The position numbers and the translations under genes are program-made. From positions 62,001-126,000 of the forward strand of contig JAOUNS010000012.1 of the NCBI GenBank assembly GCA_029880855.1: DNA of 64,000 nucleotides, read 5' to 3'. Under the pieces are notes generated by a model. It searched no databases. It was not told the DNA's origin and saw only the letters and a list, made by a program, of their open reading frames with translations. Source of the DNA: Gammaproteobacteria bacterium. GTDB lineage: Bacteria > Pseudomonadota > Gammaproteobacteria > UBA6429 > Thiohalophilaceae. This document shows, in pieces, positions 63,451 through 64,000 of this stretch (position 1 is its first letter; every line of letters begins with the position of its first letter).

Positions 63451-63838
63451 AATTATACAACCTATTTATTTACATGCTGGATTGCTGTGGAATATGAACA
63501 AACACAGTACTCTAAATCGCATTATTGAAGCCTCGCTTAACAAAAATCACCTTTCTGAAATAATTGTCATACATCATGTGAAGCTAATATCCAGGACATC
63601 TTTGGATAGGCACCTGTCAATTTTAGTAGTTCATAAACTCCTGAAAATTGTTGGAAAAGGATAAACCGAAAGGGCCGCTAATGGAAAGGCCCTATCCAAA
63701 GGGTCAATGGCATAATGGCTCCTCAGTCCCCGCCCTGCAACCATTCTCAAACAACTCCAATAATCCACCCGATTTACCCCCTTTCAGGTCAATTTATCCA
63801 GATTTTTAATCCGGTCTTCTCCTGCTACCTTCGGTTGC
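63451..63838. other. Intergenic region upstream of the double-GTPase operon
   Basis: No gene is supported. It should hold the promoter for the minus-strand operon and possibly that of the plus-strand partial gene. A GC-rich hairpin (AGGGCC at 63671-63676 with GGCCCT at 63688-63693) is visible, but there is no T-run to make it a clear terminator. Confidence 0.5.
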
Positions 63839-64000
63839 ATGAAACACACCCCCGCTCCCAATATGCTCCCTTCCAGAGGAACACCGGATTACAAAGCAGC
63901 GGCGTCGATGCTCCTGCCCTTCTTCATTCAGTTTCTGGAAAACAATTCTGCCATGTCCGGCGGCGATGTTGAGAAAGTGGTTAAACAATCACCACACTCT
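63839..64000 (+). CDS. Possible N-terminal part of an unknown protein (runs off the right edge)
   Basis: From the ATG at 63839 the plus strand is open for all 54 codons to the window edge, with protein-like composition: MKHTPAPNMLPSRGTPDYKA followed by MLLPFFIQFLENNSAMSG and DVEKVVKQSPHS. It is the only plus-strand candidate gene in the window that looks intact. A ribosome-binding site is not obvious, and 54 codons open by chance is possible, so the call is tentative. Confidence 0.35.
   Translation, partial: MKHTPAPNMLPSRGTPDYKAAASMLLPFFIQFLENNSAMSGGDVEKVVKQSPHS

Noticed and set aside
63434-63664. 76-residue plus-strand frame upstream of the phosphorylase gene
   Set aside because: It overlaps the start of the well-supported minus-strand gene and lacks a ribosome-binding site or recognisable motif.

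Overview
The window is about 64 kb of a bacterial chromosome, most likely from a gammaproteobacterium. That is an inference from moderate GC content, Shine-Dalgarno-led tightly packed genes and the kinds of proteins; no rRNA or tRNA was seen that would place it more exactly. Nearly every real gene lies on the minus strand, so functional order runs from high to low coordinates.

Region A (about 51.2 kb down to 1) is one long, almost gapless gene array encoding an extracellular-type contractile injection system (eCIS, the Afp/PVC/MAC superfamily) with its cargo. It opens with a LuxR-type response regulator and a degenerate receiver-only protein. The structural genes follow: a DUF4255/Pvc16-type cap, a beta-rich protein, the main sheath, tube 1, a large second sheath carrying Fn3-like modules, tube 2, a LysM tube/baseplate adaptor, a DUF5908 peptide, a gpD-like hub, a gpV-like spike, a 712-residue protein with a hydrophobic C-terminus, gp25, baseplate J, a gpI-like wedge protein, two related tail-associated proteins, and a PASTA+IPT protein. 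An exported VWA protein, an Lgt-like membrane protein, a 719-residue eCIS-associated protein and the AAA+ ATPase come next. No separate PAAR gene was recognised. The array then enters a cargo region with three large DUF4157 (HExxH) proteins of 1495, 1531 and 1184 residues. Each is followed by a TPR protein. One carries a GH-E-like nuclease C-terminus and is followed by two paralogous small proteins that could be immunity factors. The other two share a buried HNH-like motif and a long beta-repeat C-terminus. The array ends in sugar- or methyl-transfer genes that run off the left edge.

Region B (52.2-56.5 kb) is an accessory island. A predicted papain-like cysteine-peptidase toxin, a translationally coupled exported partner (possible immunity protein), a small membrane protein and a lipoprotein are bracketed by two decayed copies of the same short gene, which lie on the opposite strand.

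Region C (56.6-63.5 kb) is a compact five-gene minus-strand operon and the strongest candidate for a little-studied system. It encodes a nucleoside-phosphorylase-like protein with a C-terminal effector-associated domain (EAD-like), an all-helical protein resembling GASH, two different P-loop GTPases (double-GTPase type), and an 801-residue GTPase-associated protein (GAP1-like) ending in a second EAD-like domain. The organisation matches the computationally predicted double-GTPase conflict (immunity) systems. The inferred logic is that the GTPases sense or switch, GAP1 and the helical protein regulate, and the phosphorylase domain is recruited through EAD-EAD contact to destroy a nucleotide pool.

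All family assignments were made by eye from motifs and gene order, without database searches.
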